Shown here: positions 1 through 9,847 of the stretch, piece after piece
How positions within the stretch are numbered: the stretch's first letter is position 1
How the letters are laid out: every line of letters begins with the position of its first letter
Origin: Tillandsia leiboldiana
Taxonomy: Eukaryota; Streptophyta; Magnoliopsida; Poales; Bromeliaceae
Assembly: GCA_029204045.2 (NCBI GenBank)
Contig: CM055065.1
Location: 15,317,251-15,381,250, forward strand
Length of the DNA stretch: 64,000 nt
Direction: 5' to 3'
Program-made: the position numbers and the translations under genes
Notes under the pieces: generated by a model
Seen by the model: the letters and a program-made list of their open reading frames with translations, nothing else
The model's database searches: none
Told to the model about the DNA's origin: nothing

Positions 1-2156
1 CTCGAGTGGTGCGACGGGGACAAGCTAGCTATGCGGTAACCCCTTGCAACGGTCCCGAGCCCCTCCCGCTGCGGATGGCTCTGAAAAACAACAACCCAAA
101 TGGGGTGAGAACTATTAATCAATAGTTCCCAGTGGGTAAGCCGCCGAGAGGAGCGAAATACACCACTAGGTCAACTGAGGCATAAGATAGTAAAACTGCT
201 GAAATGAAATGCAGAAAATAATCAACTGAAGTAAAGTACTCTACTACTATCATGCCTCTATTCTCATGTACAAAGTAATGATGATATGAAACTATCATGT
301 TATCATAATGTCCAACTACAATGAGTAGTATTAGTTATGTGGTGTCCAATGTCAAGTTTGCTATCATGTATGCCCGACTACCATGAATGTATCATCTATG
401 TGATATTTCAATGTCAAGTTTAGTTAACTTAATCCTTTTCTCTTGAAGACTTTCTTTGAGTCTAAGCTTGAGCCACGCCTCATGGTCCCGTGGTGGCACC
501 CCCCAAGGAGCTATGCCAATCCAACGGCGTCCCAATCGGCACCCAATCGCGCACGGCGATCATGATGTCGCAAATGGCCAACTCCGGAGTGCCGGCTTGG
601 AGGGAGCGATCCTACCAAGCATGTGCGAATGAGCACAAACGGCAAGCAAGCAAGTCTCGATCATCGTGTCTAAAACATGGAATAGCAATCATCGTGTCTA
701 AAACACGGAATAGCATCATCGACCTTTAGGTCGGGGTATAGTATCTCAAGTGTCAATGTTTCATATACAATATTAACATTATCTTGCATAATGAAAATGT
801 AAAACATTTACAAGTTGTTCTCATCATGTCTCAAACATGGAATCTTACTATTTCATCTTGATTGTACAAGTTTAAGAATTTTCTACTTGTATCTCACTAC
901 ACTAGATGGCACTAATGTCATAATGTCCATTTTCTTCATGATCATATGCATAACATATCTCAATAATTCTATAACATGTATAGTTATTTTCTATTCGTAT
1001 CCAAAAGCTTAAGTTCACGAAAATTCCTATTCAATCCCCCCTCAAAGTGCCCATGCACCTACAATGTTTACCTCTACTACATAGAGTATGAAATTTTCTA
1101 CACATGAAGGGGTTCAAATGCACGATCATAAATCATGATAAATCAAACGATGCATATTTAATATAGCAATGATGCCCTAAAATTCTATTGAAGACATAGG
1201 GGGAGTTCACCCATTTCGGTGAGGTCAGACCCACCGGATAGTTGCCAAATCCTTGTGAAGGATCCCTACCAAGAAGCCCACACTTCCTCTTATGCCCTAA
1301 GAGAAGTTTCCAAAGGGTTAAAACATCACAAAACCCTAATCACAAAATCCCTTAAAATTATAAGGAAAATAGATGGAAAAATACCTTAGGTTGAGGGATT
1401 TTGCTAAATCTTGCAATCCAAACAAGAAAAGCTTCAAAACCAACCTACAAGAGTGTTCTACACCCATCAATTCCACCCCAAAAGCTAGAAATCAAAAAGC
1501 CCAAAAATAAACCCTAGTTTTCCAAAAACTAGGTTTTCCCTCAAAAATCCCAAAAGAAAGGGAAAGGAAGTGTTCCAAACCTCTTTGAGCTTGAATCCCA
1601 CCTTGGAATAGCAAAGGATAGGAACTAGAGCTCTAAACCTCCTTCTTCTTCATGTTCTAGCCTTCCTCCAACCTCTTGTAGCAAGCTTCAATGGTGGAGA
1701 AGAGGAGGTTGAAGATGAACCCAAGTAGAGAGAGGTGTTTGGAGAAGGAAATCCAAGATCTCTTTCTCTCTCTCTCTCTCTCTAACACTTTCTCTTGCTC
1801 TCTCCAAATGAGAGTAAAAGAGGAAGTGAAGGGGTTAAAAACCTAAGGTAACAAAAGCCCAAAAGCCCCTTGCAAGAAACGTCATTACGTTTCTTATTGT
1901 GCTGTCCAGACCCGAACGGTCCGGACTGCCCCAATACGGTCTGGACCCCGAACGTGAAATTTCCGGTTTCGCACGGACGGTCCGGACCCCGAAGCCAAAT
2001 CTCAAATTTTTGAATTTTTCGAAAATTTCCGATTTGCGTCCAAACTCTCCGGAAACCTTCTAGAACCTTCCGGAAGCTTACTAAAACATCCGAAGGGTAT
2101 CATTTAACCCTTCACACACTAGAACTTTGCAATTTGCTAAAGTTTAGTGTACTACT
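1..2156 (-). mobile_element. X-family LTR, minus strand, 3' end beyond window
   Basis: Reverse complement of the X LTR seen complete at 9848-12334. The 5' terminus lies at 2155/2156, where the family start TGTAGTACAC appears reversed with its last base changed. The 3' end (about 330 bp) is off the left edge. No coding sequence is evident. It contains a (CT)n run at about 1765-1783 and the X hairpin region near 110-150. It abuts the internal region of element V directly, so the simplest reading is that X inserted into V. Confidence 0.85.
1765..1783. repeat. (CT)n microsatellite in X LTR
   Basis: A pure CT dinucleotide run. The same place in other X copies carries GA runs of different length (about 10221-10241 and 59668-59700), so it is a length-variable part of this LTR family. 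Confidence 0.9.
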
Positions 2157-2353
2157 GATTGAGATCGAGACGGTGGTTGACGTGGTTTTGGAAACCGCGC
2201 CGACTTCGGTAGCACCTCTTGGACTATCACCCGTGAGACAGTGAGAGAGCTGTTAGCGCAGTTGCGGGACCCGATGGATCGAGAGGTTTGTGTGACCCAG
2301 TGCCACGTCGTGGGGATACGACAGTGAGGATCCGAGAGATTGATATTTTGGAT

Positions 2354-2460
2354 ATGTTGCCACACCGTTGATACACGGTGGTGATGCCATGCCGTTGATA
2401 CACGGTGGTGATGCCATGCCGTTGGTACACGGCAGTGATGCCTCGTTGTGGGTACACAAC
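2354..2460 (+). repeat. three-unit 27-bp repeat inside V pol remnant
   Basis: Three to four copies of a 27-bp unit with core CCGTTGATACACGG followed by TGATGCCA. The same unit is present about once in element W (19122-19165) and about 12 times in element A (40628-40952 and 53051-53374). The core has short complementary ends (CCGT/ACGG). Confidence 0.8.
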
Positions 2461-2646
2461 GGTGAGGGTTCTATGATGGTTAGAGCACTGACAGGTTTGG
2501 ATTGTATTTCGGCAGATGCCCTTTTCTGAGATTGGTAGCGCTATGAGCCTTTTCCCGAGGGCTGTGCCCAGACAGTGTTCTGAACCGATAGGGACATTAT
2601 GAGATTTCAGTAAGGTCAAGTGGTTTGACTAAGGCCCTGCAGCCTT

Positions 2647-2844
2647 TTGGATTTGAGGAATTGTGTGTTTCACCTGTGTTTGGACGGATTGGTAGCCGTA
2701 CCCGTCGTTGATATTTGGATTTATTTCCGAGGTGGCATAGAGCATGAGGAGCGTTTGAGGATAGTGCTGCAACTTCTAAGAGAGGAGAAGTTATATGCCA
2801 AGTTGAGAGAGTATGCTTTGACTTCGGAAGGTTTTTGTTGTTAG
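2647..2844 (+). pseudogene. pol: reverse transcriptase palm/thumb fragment (V)
   Basis: Open 65-residue stretch readable as the catalytic part of a Ty3/gypsy reverse transcriptase: FMDL..VF-like start, a degraded YxDD region read as VVDIWIYFRG (where the family has an FIDDILIYS-type motif), then EHEERLRIVLQLLREEKLYA, the well-conserved thumb entry. The catalytic aspartates are no longer a DD pair, so the enzyme would be dead even without the frameshift after residue 60. Beyond it, in a shifted frame, a GHVISA motif and a VDP segment can be read. The first Met is simply the first ATG in the fragment, not a real start. Confidence 0.8.
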
Positions 2845-3742
2845 GCCATGTGATATCGGCTGCAAGAGTGACAGTGGACCCAACGAAGAGTGTTGCCGTT
2901 TGGGTTAGGCCTAGACCTATGATAGTGACACAGGTCAGAAGCTTTGGATTAAGCAGGGCCAGTATAGCTTCGAGGAGTTAAAGCTGAGGAGAATACCAGC
3001 ATTGATGTAGATTTTGCCAGTGATAGAGAGAGCATGGAGTTATCCAGAGATCCTTGAACCTGAAATACTTGGTTACTCAGGAGGATTTTGGTTGAGGCAA
3101 CGCCGGTTGACAGAATTATTGGAATTGTAGGATTGAACTTGTAATTTTATCCCGGCGAGGACATTATGGTCAGGTACGCCTTGCTTAGGCGAGCAGTGCA
3201 ACCTTGGAAAGAGGTAACCGTTCAGTGGAGGCCACTGTTGGAACTTTGGAAGTGGAGTGTTAGCTGTAACAGGAACAACTCCAAGACCCTCTCCCATCTT
3301 TTTTTTTTCTTTCTGCTTATGCCGAGGATTGACGAACTGTTCGACGATTTCGAAATGCTGCTCCAGGAATGGAGAAGGTGCCGGAGCCTGTTCTTGTTTG
3401 ATTGGGGTGAAGGCACTAGCCATTCGAGGTTTTCGAACTTTTCGCCGTTACCGGCTGGTTTTCAAAATTGAGAGTTAGGGGTTGGGGAATGTTCCTGATG
3501 TTGGGTTTCTTGACTTATTGATGGATGTGAGAGTGTAATTGAGGAGTTCTGAGCAGTGGATTGCTGTATGGGCAGCGAAAAAGTTTTCATTTACCTTGAG
3601 TGAAGGTTCAGTGGAGCCATCATAATGAGTGAGAAAGGCCATCCGAGAGCCCGAGGATGAGTTCAGTATTCCGATCCTCATTGATTGAGACATTCTCCCG
3701 ATATTGGATTTATTCTGGTTTCGAGGACGAGAAACCCTTTTT

Positions 3743-3755
3743 AAGGAGGGGAGAG
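3743..3755 (+). other. polypurine tract of element V
   Basis: AAGGAGGGGAGAG lies directly before the LTR start TGTAGAG. The same tract precedes the 3' LTRs of W (20541-20553) and U (26571-26583). It would prime plus-strand DNA synthesis. Confidence 0.85.
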
Positions 3756-4426
3756 TGTAGAGTACTAGAACTTTGTAGAGTGCACCGACTTCGCGAGATG
3801 GCGTGGTGCGGAGAGATCGCCTTGGGCGTGTTCCATTTGGGTTTACAGATGAGTTCCGACTGTTTCGGATCGACGCAGAATCCTTCGGGATGAAAAGTGA
3901 GTTAGCGGCGTCAAACTTGGAAGCCCAGTTGAATCAGTGATTTCGAGGCTTTGTGTACTGGTAGAGTACTTGTCGAGTACTGGATTGGATAGAGAACCGA
4001 CTTCGCGGCTGTGCGAAGAGAAATTGGAAAGGGTTGGAACACGTGTATTTTCCGGTTACAGCAGAGTTCGGGTTGACTCGGACTGATGCGGAGGCCCCGA
4101 AGACAAAAAGTGAGTCGGAGTTGGCAATTAAAGGATTTAAGTAATTACTTGTAACCCGCTTTGGAATTGAGAAAAAGGAACGAGAAAAGAGATGAATAAA
4201 GAATGCAAGTGAGGTTTTCTTGTGAGAATGCCGGATTGTTGGATTGAGCATACCGACTCCAACGTTGAGCTTTTGAGTGGGAAAAAGCTTGGACCATGTG
4301 TACTCTATGTTTACAGCGGGGTTCGGGAAATTTCGGAGTGGTGCGGAAGCTTCCCGGGTCAATAAGTGAGTTGTCGGCGAGGACTTGGAAGCAATCAGAC
4401 TCGGATTTCAGCCTTGGAGAGCTTCA

Positions 4427-4517
4427 GTTCCGGAATTGAGCACTGAGTTCCGGAACTGAGCACCGTGTTCCGGAACTCAGGCTCCAGTTCCGGAACTAAA
4501 CGGTTTAGTTCCGGTAC
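4427..4517 (+). promoter_or_regulatory. 20-bp-spaced GTTCCGGAAC palindrome array
   Basis: Five copies at 4427, 4447, 4467, 4487 and 4508, spaced 20, 20, 20 and 21 bp, followed by a GGTACC palindrome. The array ends about 120 bp upstream of the TATA box. Related W and U LTRs keep two or three copies at the same place and spacing. TTCnnGAA matches a two-unit heat-shock-element core, but the binding factor is unknown. Confidence 0.6.
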
Positions 4518-4638
4518 CCCATTATGGGTACCGGTACTCGGGGTCTCAGGGAGCTTAATTAAGCTGGAATCAGATATTTTGGTGAGGGGCAAGGTGGTCA
4601 TTTCACATTCCTTTATGTTTACCCTTCACCTTGGTCTT

Positions 4639-4644
4639 TATATA
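4639..4644 (+). promoter_or_regulatory. TATA box of V LTR
   Basis: TATATA followed by GGGGCCCTCTCCCC and a CT-rich then GA-rich leader. The same arrangement is found in W (14684-14691, 21614-21623) and U (27430-27436). It is the likely core promoter of the element. Confidence 0.7.
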
Positions 4645-5964
4645 GGGGCCCTCTCCCCTGCTTCTTCTCCACGACAGAGAAAGAAAGAAAGAAAAGGAAA
4701 GAGAGTAAGTAAGGAAAGGAAAAGAGAGTGAGAGAGAGGTGGAGAGGGATTGTGCTGTGGTTTCCTGCTGCTTGGAGTTGGACGGGGCCGCGCGTGCATC
4801 GAGCCACTCACGAGGTAAGTGGCAGATTTTCTTCCAAGCTGGGTTTTGGATTTTATATTGGGTTTTGTTGGAGCTTTGAGCTTATTGGGATTATTCCTTC
4901 CATCCTTGCTTTTGTGCTGTGAGCATGTGGATTGTTACTGCACGGAGCCGAGGCATGCTGTGAGGGGACAGCGGGAGCCGGAGCGTGCCGGATCTTCTTT
5001 AGAGGTCTCGAGAGGATTGTTCAAGCTTCCGTGGATATTTTGCGAGGATCGCGATAGTGCGCGCGCGCTGGGCGCATTTTTCGGGCGTTCCGGCAGGTTT
5101 CCGTCAGTTAGCGGTGCGGTGCTTCACCGACTTCGGCGTGTGCCTGCGGAAAGCATTCCAGGTGGGTTGGAATTTCTTCAAGATGTATGGAATGCCTTCT
5201 AAAGCTATTGTATGCATGTTGATCATGTTTAGCTTATTATTTATATAGCTGGTAAATCTGATAATTGCCTAGAAAATCATAGAAAGGCATTTATGAGCCC
5301 CGGTTATTTTTAGCATGATCTAGAGAGGCTTTGACACTAGACTGTATATTTCCTTGAGAGCCGGGATCTATCTGGACCTTCATAATATTTTTATAAACGG
5401 TTTTAAGTGAAACTCAGATTTTAAAGGGGTTTTTAATTATTTAGAATACTATGAATGGTCCGGGTAGTTCAAGATGCATGTGTACTCATGCCGCGGGGCC
5501 GAGTGGATTTTAGAGCATTGTGGGATGAGTTCTAGTGTCATGAGGGTTTTAGCATTGTTCCAGTTCGGGGGCGGAAGCTATGGGCGGCTATGCCTGCAGC
5601 CTGTTCTTGTTAGATAGGGTTGTAGGTGGCAGTCGTTCAGAATTTCCAGGCCTCCCGTGTGAGAGATTGAGGATTTATTCCCTGATTGGGTTACTCTAGA
5701 TCGTGGTTCGTGCATTATCAGATTGAGTCGTAGAGGATTCTCCGACATAGCAATGAGAGGGTTGGGCATTCCCTGATCCAGTCGTGGAGGGTTCCCGACT
5801 GTGTTGTGCTATCTAGATTTTTGGTATCCGATCTGGTCGATCGTGGATCATAGCCTGCATGCGCCATTATGAGACAGTTGAGACTGACTAGATACTAGAG
5901 CTCGGTGGGGTCGCTCCCCTCGAGTACGCTCCGGATGCGTGATTATGATTGAGATAGACAGACT

Positions 5965-6140
5965 AGGACGTCCCACAGGGGTGGGCAAGAGCGTTCCTAG
6001 TGGTCAGTTTAGGACGCCCCACGGGGGTGGGCAGGTGCGTTCATAGCAGCCAGTTCAGGACGCCCCACGAGGAGTGGGCAGGTGCGTTCATAGTAGTCAG
6101 TAGGACGCCCCACGTGGAGTGGGCAGGAGCGTTCCTAGAC
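5965..6140 (+). repeat. four 46-bp repeats in V LTR
   Basis: Units start AGGACG at 5965, 6011, 6057 and 6102. Each can fold as GGACGCCCCAC paired with GTGGGC..GCGTTCC. U has three units (28755-28890); A and T carry one copy. Confidence 0.85.
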
Positions 6141-6445
6141 GATAGGCGCGGGCTGGACTGAGCCAGTTTTGGGCCAGTCATTGAGATTTGGGTTTTGAGA
6201 GCACCTCGTGTGCGAGTGGTGCATAGCTTGCTCTTAGATGAGTTTTCCTTTGAGCATGATACTTGAGGTATTTAGCAGTGACGTATGCATAGCAGGATCA
6301 TAGTAGAGGTTTCCTTGAGCATGTGGTTATGGGATATAGTTGTAGCTCATTTCCTGCTTTCATATATTATCTATTTGCATACCTATCTTTTGAGCCTCCA
6401 GTAGACTTAGTGGGCATACCGTGGATATTGGTGACGGTACCCACT

Positions 6446-6471
6446 GGGATCTACCTTCTGCAGTAGATCTC
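6446..6471 (+). promoter_or_regulatory. conserved LTR hairpin (V)
   Basis: GGGATCTAC pairs with GTAGATCTC across an 8-nt loop, between flanks CCCACT and CACACCC that recur in W, U, T, A and P with different but complementary stems. Confidence 0.6.
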
Positions 6472-6800
6472 ACACCCGCTGCGGTGACAGGTTCCTGAGG
6501 TAGCTGTTCCGGCTTGGTTCACGCGGAGACAGCTGATCGAGGTGAGGACGTGGCCGAGTAGTTCCTTACCAGTTTTGAGAGTCAAAGGTAGATGTACCCT
6601 GTATTTTATGTTTCCACTTTTGTACTGGACAGTCTGAGAGTTTGGTGAGGCTTTGTATTTTATTTGACAGTTGAGAGATGTTGTATTGAGGATGATTTTA
6701 TTATATCAGATGTTCAGTGGTTTATTCTATAGCATTCGGTTATTATTTCAGCTCTTATACATGTTTAGCTATTGATCTGACTTGCAGGGTAGACGCTTCG

Positions 6801-6875
6801 TCTGTGCGGCAGTTTCCGTACAGATGGCGGATCTGTTGGCGAGCCCGGGTCGCAGTTTCGACCCCGGGGCGTGAC
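6801..6875 (+). promoter_or_regulatory. twin CAGTTT-loop hairpins at LTR 3' end (V)
   Basis: First stem TCTGTGCGG (6801-6809) with CCGTACAGA (6816-6824). Second stem GGGTCG (6847-6852) with CGACCC (6859-6864). Both loops are CAGTTT. The LTR terminus GCGTGACA follows. Confidence 0.65.
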
Positions 6876-8525
6876 ACTTTTAACCCTCTTTATCCTCTCT
6901 TTTCCTATCATTTGGAGAGAACAAGAGAAGGTATGTGAGAGGGAGTGAAGGAGAGTTTTTCTTTGGATTTTTCATCTCCAACTGTTCCCTCCACTTGAGT
7001 TCTTCTTCTTCTTCTTCTTCTTCTTCTTCGTTCTCTTCTCCACCATTGGAGCTTGCACCAACAGCTTGAGAGAAGGCAAGAGCTTGGAGAAGAAGTTTGA
7101 AGCCCTTGTTCCTATCCTTTGCACTTTCGAGGTCGGATTTGAGCTTAAGAGGTTAGGAACACTTCTTTTCCCTTTCTTTTGGGATTTTTGTTGGGAAACC
7201 TAGTTTTTGGAAAACCAGGGTTTTTTTGGAGCTTTTTGATTTCCAACTTTTGGGGTGGAATTGATTGGTGTAGAATACTCTTGAAGGTTGGTTTTGAAGT
7301 TGTTCTTGTTTGTATTTCAAGATCTAGCAAGATTTCTCAACCTAAGGTATTTTCCGCCGATTTTCTTTATGATTTTTAAGGCATTTTGTGATTGGGTTTT
7401 TGTGATGCTTTAACCCTTTGGAAACTTCTCCTAGGGCATAAGAGGAAGTGTGGGCATCTTGGTTGGGATCCTTCCTAAGGATTTGGCAACTATCCGGTGG
7501 GTTTGACCTCAACGAAATGGGTGAACTTCCCTATGTCTCCTATAGACTTTTAGTGCATCATTGTTATATTAAACATGCATCATTTGATTTATAATGATTT
7601 ATGATCATGCATTTGAACCCCTTCATATGTAGAAAATTTCATACTCTATGTAGTAGAGGTAAACATTGTATGTGCATGGGCACTTTAAACGGGGATTGGA
7701 TAGGAATTTTCGTGAACATAAACTTTTGAATATGAATAGAGAATAATTATACATGTTATAGAATTATTGGGACATGTTATGCATATGAACATGTATAAAT
7801 GGACATTATGACATTAGAGCCATCTAGTGTAGTGAGATACAAGTAGTAAACTTCTAAACTTGTACAATCTAGATGAAATAGCGAGATTCCATGTTTGAGA
7901 CATGAGGACAACTTGTAAATGCTTTACTCTTTCATTATGCAAGATAATGCTAATATTGCATATGAAACATTGACACTTATACTATACCCCTACCTAAAGG
8001 TCGATGATGCTATTCCGTGTTTTCGACACGATGATCAAGACTTGCTTGCTTGCCGTTTGTGCTCATTCGCACATGCATGGTAGGGTCGCTCCCTCTAAGC
8101 CGGCACTCCGGAGTTGACCATTTGCGACATCATGATCGCCGTGCTGGATTGGGTGCCAATTGGGACATTGTTGGATAGGCATTGCTTCGTTGGGGGGTGC
8201 CACCACGGGACCATGAGGCGTGGCTCAAGCTTAGACTCAAAGAAAATTTTCAAAAGAAAATGATTAAAGTTAACTAAACTTGACGTTGAATATCACGTAG
8301 ATGATATATTCATGGTAATTGGACATACATGATAGTAAACTTGCCATTGAACTTCACCTAGTTGATACATTCATGGCAGTTGGACATACATGATAGTAAA
8401 CTTGATATTGGACATCACATAGATGATGCTACTTAATGTAGTTGGACATTATGATAGATCAGTTTGTACATGAGCATAGAGGCATGATAGTAGTAGAGTA
8501 CTTTACTTCAGTTGTTTATTATCTG
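6876..8525 (+). mobile_element. X-family LTR fragment interrupted by V
   Basis: Plus-strand X LTR sequence equivalent to about 10167-11796 of the complete copy. It begins right after the V LTR end, so V is inserted here and the left part of this X lies beyond the window. It stops short of its 3' end by about 540 bp, where a gag fragment begins. It includes a (TTC)n tract at 7000-7029. No gene is seen. Confidence 0.85.
7000..7029. repeat. (TTC)n microsatellite
   Basis: About ten TTC units in the leader-like part of the X LTR, longer than in the copies at 10290 and 59750. Confidence 0.9.
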
Positions 8526-8950
8526 CAATCACTTGGCCGCGATTCAAGAAGACGCTCGCAATGAAGTAATTTCCAGCGAGTGCAAAAAGGCAAATGGAAA
8601 GAGATCTCCGCAACTTGAGGCAAGGAGACAAGACAGTGGCGGAGTACGAGAGGGAATTTAGTCGACTACTTAACTTTATTCCGCACATTGTGAGGGACGA
8701 CGAGGACAAGGCCCGTATGTGTGAGAACAGCCTTAGACCGTCCATCTTTAGATTGGTTCAGACCCTAAACCGCCAAACTTACCGAGAGGTTGTGCACCGT
8801 GCCTTGATAGTGGAGAAAGGAGCGGAGATTGTAAAGGAGGAGAGATAAGCCCTTAATAGGACGCGGGGCAAGAGATAGGCGAATGAGGGCGCAAGTCACA
8901 AGCCCTATTCGAAGAAACCGCCGAAGCACCCAAGGAGTCATAGCCGCTCA
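8526..8950 (+). pseudogene. gag: gag fragment, C-terminal half
   Basis: One frame reads continuously as the second half of a Ty3/gypsy Gag: ITWPRFKKTLAMK, a TAA at 8567-8569 where Tyr is expected, FPASAKRQMERDLRNL, then QGDKTVAEYEREFSRL, then further conserved Gag helices to about 8845. A TAA (8846-8848), a TAG and a basic Lys/Arg/Pro-rich tail (KKPPKHPRSHSRSPGE) follow in the same frame. The zinc knuckle, protease and everything downstream are missing, as is the N-terminal half. The fragment begins at almost the same Gag position where the minus-strand gag remnant at 29654-30402 stops. Identity as Gag is firm; it is not functional. Confidence 0.85.
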
Positions 8951-9124
8951 CCGGGAGAAGACATGTCAGTCACTCATCCTATCCCTTGGGAGAGTTAAGA
9001 AACTCAATGAGGACTCTCGCTAACAATCACGACTCTCGCGCGAGTCATCCTAAGGTCCAAGCACAAGCCAAGGGTTTCTAAGTCCACAATGACCAACATC
9101 CTAGGCTCTGATACCACTCTAATC
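8951..9124 (-). mobile_element. minus-strand element N: leader with PBS
   Basis: Read on the minus strand this matches the post-LTR leader of elements A and W (GATTAGAG, PBS, then a region with AGAGTCGTGA and GCGAGAGTCCT motifs). The PBS, complementary to initiator tRNA-Met, is at 9105-9116. The body of the element is gone beyond about 8951. Confidence 0.75.
9105..9116 (-). other. primer binding site (tRNA-iMet), element N
   Basis: GCTCTGATACCA on the plus strand, i.e. TGGTATCAGAGC on the minus strand, 8 nt from the LTR end at 9125. Confidence 0.85.
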
Positions 9125-9413
9125 TGTCACGCCCCGGGGTCGAAACTGCGACTCGGGCCCGCCAACAGATCCACCGCTCATACGGGAAGCCCCGGATAGA
9201 CGAAGCGACCAACCTACAAAAGATAATACTAACCACTATACAGATATCAGAGCGAAAAAGTAAACTGCTGAAATAAATAAATACAATCCTCAAATAGTAC
9301 AAGTCAGGTCCTCACAATACATAAGTCTCTCCAAAATAAAACTCTCAAAATAAAATAAGTACATGATACATCCAAACCACTGACTGTACTAAAACAACAC
9401 CAAAAAGGGGTAG
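9125..9413 (-). mobile_element. LTR fragment of minus-strand element N
   Basis: Begins TGTCACGCCCC, the reversed LTR terminus of this superfamily, and retains a weakened version of the terminal hairpins. Only about 290 bp remain before unrelated plus-strand LTR sequence starts. Confidence 0.75.
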
Positions 9414-9847
9414 TGCAGGCGGGACTTGGTTTGGTTTATCTGAATTAGGCGGCTTAATTTACTTTGGGTTTTGTTCGACGTCGGCGATCCACGGGTTGTT
9501 AGTATGATCAAATGTGATGTTAGTGCAGGCAGGACTGGGTCGGATGATTGGGTTACTCTCGGCGGTATAGTTGATGAATACATCCCTTTTATACTGTTCA
9601 TTCACAGAGAGGCTTAGTAGCCGTAGATTTATATTTCAGTAGTTTACTTTTCCCTATTTTTACCGCTCTCTCCAATTTTGCCTCTGGTAGACTTAGTGGG
9701 TAGGTTGGAGTTCTCGATGAAGTGTCCACTGAGGACAACTAGTTTTTAGTAGTTCTCATGTCCTCTATTGACCCACTTTTTTTGCAGAGTCCTCCGTAGC
9801 TGTTGCAGCGACAGCGGACTCGGTAAGGGGATCGTGGGGTAGATAGA
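9414..9847 (+). mobile_element. LTR fragment Q, left part
   Basis: Plus-strand LTR sequence with the GTAGACTTAGTGGG module and a GAGGACA/TGTCCTC hairpin (about 9730-9765). It is split by the X solo LTR at 9848 and continues at 12340. No gene is seen. Confidence 0.6.

Larger units (their letters stand above)
2157..3742 (+). pseudogene. pol: decayed pol (RT to pol C-terminus) of element V
   Basis: Internal 3' portion of a Ty3/gypsy element, with no open frame of useful length. At 2161-2325 the start of reverse transcriptase is visible in three frames: EIETVVDVVLETAP, then ELLAQLRDPMDRE after a +1 shift, then a PSATSWG stretch behind a TGA that looks like a mutated CGA. At 2647-2844 the palm/thumb region is readable (separate entry). 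A GHVISA-like RNase H boundary follows near 2845-2900 in another frame. The stretch 3590-3740 resembles the pol C-terminus and ends with the TTCGAGGACGA motif that precedes the purine tract in this family. The 5' half (PBS, gag) is off-window to the left, beyond the X insertion. Family assignment is firm; domain edges are approximate. Confidence 0.75.
3756..6875 (+). mobile_element. 3' LTR of element V
   Basis: A 3120-bp LTR running from TGTAGAG to GCGTGACA. It follows a purine tract and is followed by X LTR sequence, so V inserted into that X copy. The first kilobase consists of three degenerate repeats of about 210-260 bp, each with a TTTACAG..GAGTTCGG-like core (about 3840, 4050, 4310). 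It then has five 20-bp-spaced GTTCCGGAAC-type palindromes (4427-4517), a TATA box (4639), a purine-rich leader, four 46-bp repeats (5965-6140), a hairpin (6446-6471) and a pair of hairpins at the 3' end. It is clearly related to the W and U LTRs but diverged. Confidence 0.9.

Noticed and set aside
490..729. A small ORF recurring in X copies (490-729, 11274-11513, 57505-57789)
   Set aside because: It lies within the LTR on the strand opposite to LTR transcription in each case, includes a duplicated hairpin, and shows no domain. Recurrence reflects the repeat family only.
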